From Candidatus Gastranaerophilales bacterium (GTDB taxonomy: Bacteria > Cyanobacteriota > Vampirovibrionia > Gastranaerophilales > Gastranaerophilaceae): 28,668 nt of DNA. Below the pieces are notes generated by a model. The model made no database searches. It was not told the DNA's origin and saw nothing but the letters and a program-made list of their open reading frames with translations. Below are positions 7,072 to 15,308 of this stretch, in pieces. The DNA lies in the NCBI GenBank assembly GCA_900552525.1, contig UNSK01000027.1:1-28668 (forward strand), given 5' to 3'. Every line of letters begins with the position of its first letter. The stretch's first letter is position 1. The translations under genes were made by a program, and so were the position numbers.

Positions 7072-7614
7072 ATGAAAAGATGTTTGTGGGTTGATGAAAA
7101 GTCTGAAATTTATGTTAAATACCATGATGAAGAATGGGGAGTGCCAAACCACAATGACAGAGATTTGTTTGAGCTTCTTATTCTGGAAGGATTTCAAGCA
7201 GGACTTTCATGGATTACGGTTCTGAAAAAACGCGAAGCTTTTAGAAAAGCTTTTGATAATTTTGATGTAACAAAAGTTTCTGAATACGATGAAGAAAAGA
7301 TTAACGCACTCTTAGAAAATAAAGATATTATAAGAAGCAGAGGTAAAATCACTGCAGCTATTAACAATGCGAAAATCTTTATTGAAATACAAAAAGAGTT
7401 TGGAAGTTTTTCAAATTACATCTGGGGTTTTACGGATAATAAAGTAATAAAAAACACAACAGGCGAAATACCTGTTAAAACAGAGTTGTCTGATATGGTT
7501 TCAAAGGATTTAAAAAAACGGGGAATGAAATATACAGGTTCTGTAATTATATATTCCTACCTTCAGGCAGTCGGTGTTGTCAATGACCACGACATCAATT
7601 GTTATAAATACTAA
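7072..7614 (+). CDS. tag: DNA-3-methyladenine glycosylase I
   Basis: This 180-aa enzyme removes 3-methyladenine from alkylated DNA. Diagnostic features are RCLW with Cys4, YHDEEWGVP with His18, LEGFQAGLSW with the catalytic-type Glu39 and Trp47, and the C-terminal HDINC with His173 and Cys177. Cys4, His18, His173 and Cys177 are the Zn ligands of Tag, at the same spacing as in E. coli. AGGAG lies 5 nt before the ATG. The gene sits 8 bp after the EamA transporter. It is the second DNA glycosylase in the window. Confidence 0.96.
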   Translation: MKRCLWVDEKSEIYVKYHDEEWGVPNHNDRDLFELLILEGFQAGLSWITVLKKREAFRKAFDNFDVTKVSEYDEEKINALLENKDIIRSRGKITAAINNAKIFIEIQKEFGSFSNYIWGFTDNKVIKNTTGEIPVKTELSDMVSKDLKKRGMKYTGSVIIYSYLQAVGVVNDHDINCYKY

Positions 7615-7620
7615 TACCTC

Positions 7621-7649
7621 TTGTAATTTACCCCTGTTTTTGTTACGAT
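7621..7649 (+). promoter_or_regulatory. Candidate promoter of aspS
   Basis: TTGTAA (7621-7626), 17-nt spacer, TACGAT (7644-7649), immediately after the tag stop codon. Both boxes are imperfect, but the spacing is ideal. Confidence 0.45.
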
Positions 7650-7678
7650 TTTAGGGCAAAAAGAATATTAATAGGGAG

Positions 7679-9463
7679 ATGAATAAATTGAAAACCAGAA
7701 TGAAATCAAATAATTGCGGCGAATTAAATCTTAGCAATTTAAATGAAGAAGTAACCTTATCCGGCTGGGTATCAACAGTTAGAGATCTTGGCGGGATTTT
7801 ATTTATAGAATTAAGAGATAGAAGCGGTTTTTTTCAGCTTGTAGCTAATCCGCAAATTAACCCTGATGTACATAAAGCTTTTGAAAAAGTCAGAAGTGAA
7901 TACGTTATTATGGTTAAAGGTAAAGTTACTAAGCGTCCAGAAGAAACATATAACGAAAAATATCCTACAGGTCAGGTTGAAATGTATCCTGAATCTGTTG
8001 AAATTCTGGCTGAATCAAAAGTTCTTCCGTTTATTCTCGGCGATGATAATGTTTCAGAAGATATTAGACTTAAATACAGATACCTTGATATCAGAAACGA
8101 AAAAATGCTTAATAACCTGAAAACAAGACACAACATAGTTCAGGCAGTAAGAAATTATTTAAACAACCAAGAGTTTTTGGAAGTAGAAACTCCTATTTTG
8201 ATTAAAACTACACCGGAAGGCGCAAGAGATTATCTGGTTCCTTCACGCGTACAGCCCGGCAAATTCTTTGCACTTCCGCAATCACCGCAGATATTCAAGC
8301 AATTGCTTATGGTTGGCGGTATTGAAAAATATTACCAGATTGCAAAATGTTTCCGTGATGAAGACTTAAGAGCAGACAGACAGCCTGAATTTACACAAAT
8401 AGATATGGAAATGTCTTTTGTTGAACAACAGGACGTAATCAAGATTGTAGAAGGTCTGCTTGTGGATGCATTTAAGGCAGCCGGAGTAGAAATCAAACCA
8501 CCTTTCATTCAAATGCCTTGGCAGGAAGCAATGGATAGATATGGTTCAGACAAACCTGATACAAGATTCGGGCTTGAATTATTTGATATCGGCGATATTA
8601 TTCTGGAATCGAATTTTGAAATCGTTAAGAATACATTACAAAACGGCGGAATTGTAAGAGGTATTAGAATTCCAGGCGGTGCTAAGTATTCCAGAAAAGA
8701 TATTGATGATATTACCAAGCTTGCTGTATCTTTCGGGGCAAAAGCGCTTGCAAATATTATTTATAATGAAGATGGAACTGCTAAATCACCTGTATTGAAA
8801 TTTGTTACTGAAGAACAGGCAAAAGCTATACAGGAAAGAGCTGGTGCTCAGGCAGGAGATATTATCTTCTTCGTTGCTGATAAACCTAAACTGGTTTATG
8901 ATATTATGGGCAGATTAAGACTGCATTTCGGTCGTTCCTTGAACTTAATTGACGAAAGTAAACATAATCTTCTCTGGGTTGTAGACTTCCCTATGTTTGA
9001 ATGGTCTGACGAGGAAGGCAGATTTATGGCAATGCACCACCCGTTCACATCTCCTAATTTAGAAGACTTAGACAAACTTGACAGCGGAGATTTAGGCAAT
9101 GTTAAGTCAATAGCTTATGATATCGTTTACAATGGTACTGAGCTCGGGGGCGGTTCTGTCAGAATACACTCATCAGAAGTTCAGAAGAAAATCTTTAAGG
9201 CATTAGGTTTAACCGAAGAAGAAGCAACTGAAAAATTTGGATTTATGGTTAATGCTCTTCAATATGGTACACCGCCTCATGCAGGTCTAGCAATCGGTTT
9301 GGACAGATTGGTTGCACTGCTTTGCAGAACAGACTCTATCCGTGATGTTATTGCATTCCCTAAGAATGCAAGCGCTAAAGACTTAATGAGCGATGCACCG
9401 GGTGAGGCTTCTTTACAGCAAATGCGAGAACTGCACATTAAAAGTACGGTAAAAAAAGATTAA
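7679..9463 (+). CDS. aspS: Aspartyl-tRNA synthetase
   Basis: This 594-aa protein is a bacterial-type class II synthetase charging tRNA-Asp. Domains in order are an OB-fold anticodon-binding domain (about 1-110), a class II catalytic core with QSPQ (201-204) and motif 2 FRDEDLRADRQPEFTQ (225-240), a GAD-type insertion (about 290-420), then GGGSVRIHS and motif 3 GLAIGLDRLVALL. Leu37 in VRDLGG resembles discriminating enzymes (non-discriminating ones often have His there), which suggests a tRNA-Asp-specific enzyme; this is inference. Start choice is uncertain: AGGGAG directly abuts ATG 7679, whereas TTG 7688, four codons in, lies 9 nt from it and may be the true start. A strong terminator follows. 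Confidence 0.97.
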   Translation: MNKLKTRMKSNNCGELNLSNLNEEVTLSGWVSTVRDLGGILFIELRDRSGFFQLVANPQINPDVHKAFEKVRSEYVIMVKGKVTKRPEETYNEKYPTGQVEMYPESVEILAESKVLPFILGDDNVSEDIRLKYRYLDIRNEKMLNNLKTRHNIVQAVRNYLNNQEFLEVETPILIKTTPEGARDYLVPSRVQPGKFFALPQSPQIFKQLLMVGGIEKYYQIAKCFRDEDLRADRQPEFTQIDMEMSFVEQQDVIKIVEGLLVDAFKAAGVEIKPPFIQMPWQEAMDRYGSDKPDTRFGLELFDIGDIILESNFEIVKNTLQNGGIVRGIRIPGGAKYSRKDIDDITKLAVSFGAKALANIIYNEDGTAKSPVLKFVTEEQAKAIQERAGAQAGDIIFFVADKPKLVYDIMGRLRLHFGRSLNLIDESKHNLLWVVDFPMFEWSDEEGRFMAMHHPFTSPNLEDLDKLDSGDLGNVKSIAYDIVYNGTELGGGSVRIHSSEVQKKIFKALGLTEEEATEKFGFMVNALQYGTPPHAGLAIGLDRLVALLCRTDSIRDVIAFPKNASAKDLMSDAPGEASLQQMRELHIKSTVKKD

Positions 9464-9466
9464 TAA

Positions 9467-9509
9467 AAAATAGAAGCGGGTTTTCAAATTGAAAACCCGC
9501 TTCTATTTT
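9467..9509. terminator. Strong bidirectional terminator after aspS
   Basis: A perfect 19-bp stem (9467-9485 with 9491-9509) encloses a 5-nt loop. It has A/T-rich outer ends on both strands, between convergent aspS and the gene ending at 9518. Confidence 0.95.
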
Positions 9510-9517
9510 ATTTACGC

Positions 9518-10510
9518 TTAACCAGAGCCCCAATCAAATACAGAACTTATTGCATCATCAATCAGAGATTTGATTGATTGAATTTCTGTATTAATTGATT
9601 CGAGTTCCGTAGAAAGATTATCCATATCAATATCAATAAAGTTTTCTTTTTCAGTAATTCTTTCTTTTTCAGCATTGTACCATGCAGTAATTTCTTCTCT
9701 AACATCAGAATCTGTTCTTGATTCAACGAGTCCAGCTGTTACAAAGTAAGTCAAAGAAGTATCAGGATCATAGTTTCCATCTTCATTTACTGTTGCAAGC
9801 TGGAAAGAACCACTGACAATAGCATCACTAACATAGTCGTCGTTAGTTTTCATTTCATTGTTATATTCTGTAGTCCAGCCGTTTGCCGCAGCAGCTTTGA
9901 ATATCGGTTCATAAAAATCAATTATGCTCTGAAGTATATTTGTACTGGTTTCAGAGTTATTAACAGTAGTTGAAGTACCTGTTTCCTCACCTGTTATTGT
10001 TTGTACTCCGTTGGCTTCATAGCTTGTTTCTATTCCGTCACCGTCCATAACAGCCTTAAATTGTTCTGCAGAATAACCTGGAATTAACTCTGCCAGAATT
10101 TCAGGGATTTTTTCTGTAGAGAACGTACCACCTCTGCCTTGCGAATCCATTGCAGAAGAACCAAGTACAGCTGTTATGGCATTTGCATAAGCTTCACTCA
10201 TAACAACCTGTCCTTTGTAATCGGTCAAAATCATTGAATTTTCAGATTTCAATGGTTTTGTTCCGGCAGTAATAGCTGTATAATTTGCACCATATCCCAT
10301 TAAATAGTTATAATTAATTTTATTATACTGTCCGTTATTATAATAAGAAATTGTTTTTGACTGTAACTTACTGTAATATTCTTGAGATAAAGCACTCTGT
10401 TCTCTTGTGAGAGCCATCTTTCTCATAGAGTCAATGGAAATACCGTACTCGCAATCGGCTTTGCGGGCGGTTAATGTTAATAGTCTAATATTTGAGCAGG
10501 CTAATCCCAT
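9518..10510 (-). CDS. Unknown 330-aa protein in the FliA regulon
   Basis: The family is not recognised. The start is ATG 10510, with AGGAAAG upstream and a perfect sigma-28 promoter at 10545-10571; longer readings would begin upstream of that promoter. There is no classical signal peptide. The N-terminus (MGLACSNIRLLTLTARKADC) is followed by an amphipathic helical region (MRKMALTREQSALSQEYYSK). The middle is acidic and Thr/Ser/Asn-rich (TGEETGTSTTVNNSETSTN), and the C-terminus is a helical/coiled segment (NLSTELESINTEIQSIKSL). A helical N-terminus without a signal peptide, a low-complexity centre and a helical C-terminus resemble the plan of proteins exported through the flagellar type III apparatus. 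A filament-, hook- or surface-associated secreted role is therefore plausible but unproven. Confidence 0.8.
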   Translation of the reverse strand: MGLACSNIRLLTLTARKADCEYGISIDSMRKMALTREQSALSQEYYSKLQSKTISYYNNGQYNKINYNYLMGYGANYTAITAGTKPLKSENSMILTDYKGQVVMSEAYANAITAVLGSSAMDSQGRGGTFSTEKIPEILAELIPGYSAEQFKAVMDGDGIETSYEANGVQTITGEETGTSTTVNNSETSTNILQSIIDFYEPIFKAAAANGWTTEYNNEMKTNDDYVSDAIVSGSFQLATVNEDGNYDPDTSLTYFVTAGLVESRTDSDVREEITAWYNAEKERITEKENFIDIDMDNLSTELESINTEIQSIKSLIDDAISSVFDWGSG

Positions 10511-10544
10511 TTTTCTTTCCTTTATTGTCCCTTTTATATTATTG

Positions 10545-10571
10545 TTATCGGCACTTTTCAGTAAAACTTTA
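10545..10571 (-). promoter_or_regulatory. Perfect sigma-28 (FliA) promoter
   Basis: On the minus strand TAAAGTTT (10571-10564), 11 nt, GCCGATAA (10552-10545): all 16 consensus positions and the exact spacing. Transcription would start near 10538, 28 nt before ATG 10510. Confidence 0.95.
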
Positions 10572-10669
10572 GCAATATTATAGAAATTTTTACAATTCTT
10601 TACAAACGGCGCAATTTTTTCCAATGTCCGGTTTTATACATGTTAGAAGTACTAGTGTTAGGAGTTCGT

Positions 10670-11821
10670 ATGAGCGAAATTAATCCGGTAGGAAATATCT
10701 CTATTATTCCTTCAAAAAGAAACATAAACTTTAAAGCTGCCGGCATTATACCTGCTGATAATGATTATGATGTCTTTATAAAAAAGCAGCAGAAAGAACA
10801 AAAAAACGCGAAAAGGAAACAAAATATCATGACAGGTCTTCAGGCTGGAGCTCTTTTAGCCATAATTGCTTCTGTCTTTGTAATGCTTAGAAACGGAAGC
10901 GGGATGGGTAAAAAGACGAGTGAATTAAAGGAGATTTGGTCAGATTTAGGTAAGTCCTCAAAGCTTGATGATTTAGCACTTCCCGATAGTTTAAAAAAAT
11001 TCACCGCAAGCTTTAAAAACAGCGTAGAAAATCCTACTGTTCTTAAAAACAGAGGCGGTAAACCTACAAAATCTGTTTTAATGTATGGCCCTCCTGGTAC
11101 AGGTAAAACAACTTTTGCCAAAGCATTGGCAAAAGAATTTCCTGACTCGAAGTTTGCGTCACTTGATGTTACAAGCCTTGGTTCTGAATACCAGAGTGTA
11201 AGTGAACGTAACTTAAACAAAGCTGTTGATATGATTTGTAAAGAAGCTGACAATAATCCGTCAAAGAAATTCTTTGTATTTATAGACGAGATTGATTCTG
11301 TTATGATGGTAGATAACAGCCTGAGTGCAAAACATTCAAATGATATGTTGAATGAATTCAAGAAATGTTTCACTGAAAAACTCGGAAAGCGTGACAACAT
11401 AATTACAATAGGAGCTACAAACCTTCCTATTGATGTCGAAAAAGGTATTGCTCTTGGCGGTAAAAAATTAGACAGACCAATGCTCGATAGGTTCAGCGAA
11501 AAAGTTCTTGTTGATTTGCCGACAAAAGAACAGATTATAAATTCTGTCAAATTCCATTACAAAGATTCTTCTCTTGTAAGCGATAAATTAAAGACAGATT
11601 CAGCAGAGCTCAAGGCAATAGCAGAATTTTTATCAAAGAAAGAACACAATACATCATTTAGAACGTTAGATGCAATATATGACGCAACTGCTGCTTCAAT
11701 AAAAGGACAGGACAGAAAAGTTGATGTAATTGATATAGTTAATACAATCCGAAACAAACAGCATGAAATGAATTTCACTGATGCAGAATTTGCAAAATTA
11801 TTATCAGATTTGAAAGTGTAG
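10670..11821 (+). CDS. Membrane-anchored AAA ATPase, paralogue 1
   Basis: This 383-aa protein starts at ATG 10670, with AGGAG 5 nt upstream. It has a short N-terminal tail with NINFKAAG (residues 18-25), a charged segment, one transmembrane helix (about 55-73), then a AAA module. The module has Walker A GPPGTGKT (140-147), Walker B FFVFIDEID (201-209), sensor 1 IGATN (247-251) and arginine-finger region DRPMLDRF (268-275). The lid domain follows to the C-terminus. It resembles the FtsH/Bcs1-type AAA fold but has no protease domain, so it is probably a membrane-bound unfoldase or remodelling ATPase. Its substrate is unknown. It is followed after 11 bp by a diverged paralogue, suggesting a hetero-oligomer. 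Confidence 0.88.
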   Translation: MSEINPVGNISIIPSKRNINFKAAGIIPADNDYDVFIKKQQKEQKNAKRKQNIMTGLQAGALLAIIASVFVMLRNGSGMGKKTSELKEIWSDLGKSSKLDDLALPDSLKKFTASFKNSVENPTVLKNRGGKPTKSVLMYGPPGTGKTTFAKALAKEFPDSKFASLDVTSLGSEYQSVSERNLNKAVDMICKEADNNPSKKFFVFIDEIDSVMMVDNSLSAKHSNDMLNEFKKCFTEKLGKRDNIITIGATNLPIDVEKGIALGGKKLDRPMLDRFSEKVLVDLPTKEQIINSVKFHYKDSSLVSDKLKTDSAELKAIAEFLSKKEHNTSFRTLDAIYDATAASIKGQDRKVDVIDIVNTIRNKQHEMNFTDAEFAKLLSDLKV

Positions 11822-11832
11822 AAAGGTTAAAA

Positions 11833-13089
11833 ATGTCATTACAGATTAATAATACAGGTTTTAAAGCTGCAGCAGCACCGGTAAGTTATAATAACAGATA
11901 TACCCCGCCAATGTCGGAAGAAAATGTAATGAACGACATTTTTCTTATGCAGCAGGCAGAACAACAAAAAGCCAGTAAGCGTGAAAAAAGCCGTGACAGA
12001 TGGGGAAAAGCCAATACTATTGCTCAATTTGGTATTGCAGCAGGATTTATCAGCTCAGCAATAATTGCATTTCTTGCTCTAAAATTTTCAAAAGCACAGG
12101 CTGCAGGCAAGCTTGACAGCCTAAAGGATAAATCTGTATTGAAATTTAAAGAGATTGCAAAAGATTCAGTGCCGGAGCTTTCAAGCGACAGCGTTAACCC
12201 TAAAGCAAGAGATTTCATCAAAATGGTTAAAGAACGTACAGGAATGGATGAAAAAGTGGCAAAATATGCCGGTTCAAAATCAGCCGAACAATGTGTACTT
12301 TTCCATGGCCCATCCGGAACAGGTAAAACATTCAGCGCTAAATTAATGGCAAATGAACTCGGAGCTCAATACGCAGAAGTTGATTTCCCGAAAATAGCTT
12401 CTCCTTATGTTGGTCAGGCTTCTAAAAACATTAATCAGGTATTTTCCGATATTGCAGCAAAAGCAAAAGCTGAACCAAATAAAAAATTCTTAGTTGCTTT
12501 TAACGAAATAGATTCTATGCTTATTCCAATGGAGAAGTCTGGTTCCAATCAATCTTACGTACTGGAGAATAGAACTGCATTTCTTAATGGGCTTGATTCA
12601 ATAAAAGAATTTAAAAATGTTAAAATTGTCGGCACAACAAATGCTGACCCGAAATCAGGCAACCTTGATTTAGCAGCACTTAGCAGATTTGGAAACCTGT
12701 TTGAAGTAGAACTTCCAACAAGAAAAGAAATCATTGCTTCACTAAAATGGCATTTGAAAGATTGCGAGGCTGCAAAGAAAGGTTTACTTAATAATAAGAA
12801 TGAAAGAGAAATTGAAAAGTTCGCAGACGAGCTCTTGAAAAAACATTTTTCACAAAGAGATGTGGAAAAATTAGCAGAAAACGCTCAAACCCGATTTGCT
12901 ATTGATATTGCGAAGAAATCAAATCCTATGGAACAAAAGTTTGATATCAAATACTTGAAAGAAGCTCTTAAGAATAAAGAGTTTACAACCGGCTCAATGA
13001 ATAAAAAAGATAAAACTCCAAAAGGCACTTCTTTTCAGGATTTAACCTTCATCCAAAAATTATTTCTATTGTTCAGTAAAAAGTCTTAA
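11833..13089 (+). CDS. Membrane-anchored AAA ATPase, paralogue 2 with altered Walker B
   Basis: This 418-aa protein starts at ATG 11833 with AAAGG upstream, 11 bp after paralogue 1 and in the same operon. The layout is the same: an N-terminal tail with NTGFKAAAAP (7-16), a basic stretch, one transmembrane helix (about 65-83), and Walker A GPSGTGKT (159-166). The Walker B region reads FLVAFNEID, with Asn where the Mg-coordinating Asp is expected (paralogue 1 has FIDEID); the following Glu is kept. Sensor 1 is VGTTN, and an arginine finger is present in the LSRFGN segment. The C-terminus is Lys-rich and ends in a hydrophobic FIQKLFLLFSK. Reduced or regulatory ATPase activity within a mixed ring is a reasonable inference. 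Confidence 0.86.
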   Translation: MSLQINNTGFKAAAAPVSYNNRYTPPMSEENVMNDIFLMQQAEQQKASKREKSRDRWGKANTIAQFGIAAGFISSAIIAFLALKFSKAQAAGKLDSLKDKSVLKFKEIAKDSVPELSSDSVNPKARDFIKMVKERTGMDEKVAKYAGSKSAEQCVLFHGPSGTGKTFSAKLMANELGAQYAEVDFPKIASPYVGQASKNINQVFSDIAAKAKAEPNKKFLVAFNEIDSMLIPMEKSGSNQSYVLENRTAFLNGLDSIKEFKNVKIVGTTNADPKSGNLDLAALSRFGNLFEVELPTRKEIIASLKWHLKDCEAAKKGLLNNKNEREIEKFADELLKKHFSQRDVEKLAENAQTRFAIDIAKKSNPMEQKFDIKYLKEALKNKEFTTGSMNKKDKTPKGTSFQDLTFIQKLFLLFSKKS

Positions 13090-13235
13090 CAAAAAAGGCA
13101 ATTTTTAAAAACAAAATGACTTTATATATATGTAGACCAGATGTAAGATCCAAAAAGCAAAACAGTTAAGACGTTAGACTGCAACGCTTGAAAAAAGATT
13201 TATACTCTCTCTTAATATCCTCGTGTTTATTTAAT

Positions 13236-13265
13236 GTTGCCTGCTTAAAGTTGGCAACTTTTTCT
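13236..13265 (+). terminator. Terminator of the AAA ATPase operon
   Basis: GTTGCC (13236-13241) pairs with GGCAAC (13253-13258) over an 11-nt loop, followed by a run of T. It lies 146 bp after the second AAA gene. Confidence 0.7.
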
Positions 13266-13321
13266 TTTATGTAGAGGGTTTTAAGAGATTATAGAAACTT
13301 CTCAAAATCCACATTTTTATT

Positions 13322-13344
13322 TTTAGCCCATTATTTAGCCCATT
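13322..13344. repeat. Tandem TTTAGCCCATT repeat near the presumed attachment site
   Basis: Two exact 11-bp copies (13322-13332 and 13334-13344) are one base apart. Closely spaced short direct repeats beside a prophage end can be integrase arm-type sites. The matching end of the prophage is outside the window, so this is a weak call. Confidence 0.35.
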
Positions 13345-13425
13345 GGCATCAAAAATAAGCAGTTTTTCAAAAGGCTTTATTCTTATTTATTCTTACTTCA
13401 TCTTACTTATTTTAAACAAAAGAAA

Positions 13426-13447
13426 AGCCCCGTTTTTAAACGGAGCT
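13426..13447 (-). terminator. Terminator of the prophage late transcript
   Basis: On the minus strand AGCTCCGTTT pairs with AAACGGGGCT (one G-T), followed by TTTCTTTTG. It lies 32 bp after the endolysin stop codon. Confidence 0.85.
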
Positions 13448-13478
13448 GTCTAAACACAAAGAAAGGAACAAAATGACA

Positions 13479-13892
13479 CTAGCCAATTTTAAAGCATTGT
13501 TTCCGGTTATGCCCTTTGTTGTATGAAATATGAATCCATTTATCGTATTCGTTGATTAACTGGTCGTATTCAACACCGGATTTTTTAACAAAATCTATCA
13601 CCTGCTGAATGGTCATTCCTTTTACATAAAAATCCGCCGCCTGACCTTTGCAATGCTGCGAGGTAGGATTTCCGTTTTTATCCACCGCACCGCCTACGAG
13701 CTTGTTTACTTGCTTATTTCGGTAGCCAGATGTTATAATCATTGGTTTCCCGAGTTTAGTTCTTAACGGCTGCAAGCATTCAACAATCAAATTCAACATG
13801 CAATCAAGACTGGTTATGTCCGGCATATTATTGATATTGTTTTTTGCTGCGGTATCTGAGTGTATCAACTCATTCATTGTGAAATTTAGCAT
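13479..13892 (-). CDS. Phage endolysin, M15-family peptidase
   Basis: This 137-aa protein starts at ATG 13892 with AAGGAG about 7 nt upstream; a longer in-frame reading to 13979 has no ribosome site. It has the peptidase M15A fold motifs: SGYRN, SQHCKGQAADF with His80 and Asp87, and the late WIHISY with His121. These are the Zn ligands of D-Ala-D-Ala carboxypeptidase/L,D-endopeptidase-type enzymes that cut peptidoglycan stem peptides. There is no signal peptide, so it needs a holin. Small single-domain M15 proteins at the end of phage late operons act in lysis. It is the last gene before the terminator. Confidence 0.92.
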   Translation of the reverse strand: MLNFTMNELIHSDTAAKNNINNMPDITSLDCMLNLIVECLQPLRTKLGKPMIITSGYRNKQVNKLVGGAVDKNGNPTSQHCKGQAADFYVKGMTIQQVIDFVKKSGVEYDQLINEYDKWIHISYNKGHNRKQCFKIG

Positions 13893-13981
13893 ATATTTCT
13901 CCTTTCGTTTAAAATTACTCCGCTCAGAATGGCTTTTAAGCCTCCTTAAAATTGTTTCAGGATATATCAGTACCCCCAAAA

Positions 13982-15277
13982 TTACTTAATTCTCCAGTAA
14001 TACTCTGTCAAATAACTTGCTGCATCAAAAATATGCAGTAGAAATTTTTTATCTCTATCTTGCTTGATTTGATTTATTGTTGGTGCATCAATAATCGTTG
14101 TACCTTCTTTGTATTTAAGATTGTTGATATTTTTCATCAAGTATTTGCATTTTTGAGGGTCGACAAACAATCTTCTTATGCCGGCGGCGTTCTTTACTCT
14201 TGCGTTGAAAGCAGCAATCCTGTTTAATATCGGCGGATTGTAGTCGCGTAATTGAAACTTAATATTTGTATATCCGGCATCTTTAAGGAGTTTTCGCATA
14301 GTTGCATAGTTTGTAAATTCTGACTGCGTACTTCTGTTATCACCGGAAGCGTCCCCATTGATTATAATTTCCTGTTCTTTATTTGGATATCTTCTTATAA
14401 ATTCTTCTGTACATATTGATGTAGTCGCATTTTCAACAACTATCTCATCAATGAAATAAACATTTTCATCATCTTTGTGGGCAATACACCACATCATAGG
14501 GTCGACATTAAAATCGCATGTTAGGTGCAGTGGTAAATCAGGACAGTACCGTAACTGCTTTTTATTTTCGTCAGAAAAACCCTTAACCACAAGTCCGCTG
14601 TTGTAATCGCCGAACATCCCGAGTACATTTATATTGTAGTATTCCTCATCATACGCATCTTTCAGAGATTCAACATAATGCTTCGGGAGGTATGTGTTGT
14701 TTGTTGTCGGCGCAATAATAAGCCTGTAATTTGAGGGTTTATTTTCAACAAAACACTCATAAATCCAGTCTTTATTCGGCTGCGGATTTGTATGTCCAAA
14801 AAGCCTGTACCGGAAGTTTTTCCAATCTTTACCTCTGTAGGTATTTCTCAAACGGCCGAGCAAGCCTTTTATTGTGCTGTAACCGACCTGTGAAGCTTCC
14901 TCTATTTCAGCCCAGTGCAAGTTCAGGGATTTGAATTTCTCCGGATTATCTAACTGTGAAAAAAGTATTTCAGAGCCATTTTTAAATTTTATAACCTTGT
15001 CAACTTTGTTGTAGGTATAATGCTTTTTTTCTTTGTAGCCGAGTGCTTCTAAGTGTTCAAGGTATGAAACAAGCGTAGTTTTCCGGACAAGCTCATATTC
15101 TTTTGCACCCACAAGCCCCCTGCTCCCCGGGTATTTTTTTGCAAGCAATATCCCGAGTAATGCACCGCTCCAAGTTTTACCGCTTCCGTAGCCGCCTTGA
15201 TATATTGCTACATCTAAAGGTTCATTATGTGGAATTGTCAAAAATTCCACCTGCTTATCTAATAATTTATATTCCAT
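13982..15277 (-). CDS. terL: Phage terminase large subunit
   Basis: This 431-aa DNA-packaging motor has an N-terminal ATPase with Walker A GGYGSGKT (28-35), a Walker B-like segment NLHWAEIEEAS (119-129) and coupling motif FGHTNP (160-165). The C-terminal RNase H-like nuclease has acidic residues in CDFNVDP (Asp255), YFIDEI (Asp277) and INGDASGD (Asp309). The length and layout match PBSX/Terminase_3-type proteins. The start ATG 15277 has AGGAG 8 nt upstream. It follows the reverse transcriptase gene by 31 bp and precedes the endolysin. No small subunit is seen beside it. Having terL downstream of the tail fibre and DGR, at the end of the late operon, is an unusual order. Confidence 0.95.
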   Translation of the reverse strand: MEYKLLDKQVEFLTIPHNEPLDVAIYQGGYGSGKTWSGALLGILLAKKYPGSRGLVGAKEYELVRKTTLVSYLEHLEALGYKEKKHYTYNKVDKVIKFKNGSEILFSQLDNPEKFKSLNLHWAEIEEASQVGYSTIKGLLGRLRNTYRGKDWKNFRYRLFGHTNPQPNKDWIYECFVENKPSNYRLIIAPTTNNTYLPKHYVESLKDAYDEEYYNINVLGMFGDYNSGLVVKGFSDENKKQLRYCPDLPLHLTCDFNVDPMMWCIAHKDDENVYFIDEIVVENATTSICTEEFIRRYPNKEQEIIINGDASGDNRSTQSEFTNYATMRKLLKDAGYTNIKFQLRDYNPPILNRIAAFNARVKNAAGIRRLFVDPQKCKYLMKNINNLKYKEGTTIIDAPTINQIKQDRDKKFLLHIFDAASYLTEYYWRIK

Positions 15278-15308
15278 AGTCCACGCTCCTAAAAATCGGA
15301 ATTTCCGA

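Larger units (their letters stand above)
13090..13478. other. Gene-free junction between chromosome and prophage
   Basis: The 389 bp between the AAA operon and the phage endolysin contain no credible gene and no tRNA. They hold a plus-strand terminator (13236-13265), a tandem 11-bp repeat (13322-13344) and a minus-strand terminator (13426-13447). The phage-host boundary most likely lies here, between the two terminators. Confidence 0.6.

Noticed and set aside
10840..11550. Minus-strand 236-aa open frame
   Set aside because: It is the mirror frame of the AAA ATPase, whose Walker motifs and ribosome site are on the plus strand.
13090..13235. tRNA remnant as phage attachment site
   Set aside because: No T-arm sequence or cloverleaf pairing could be found.
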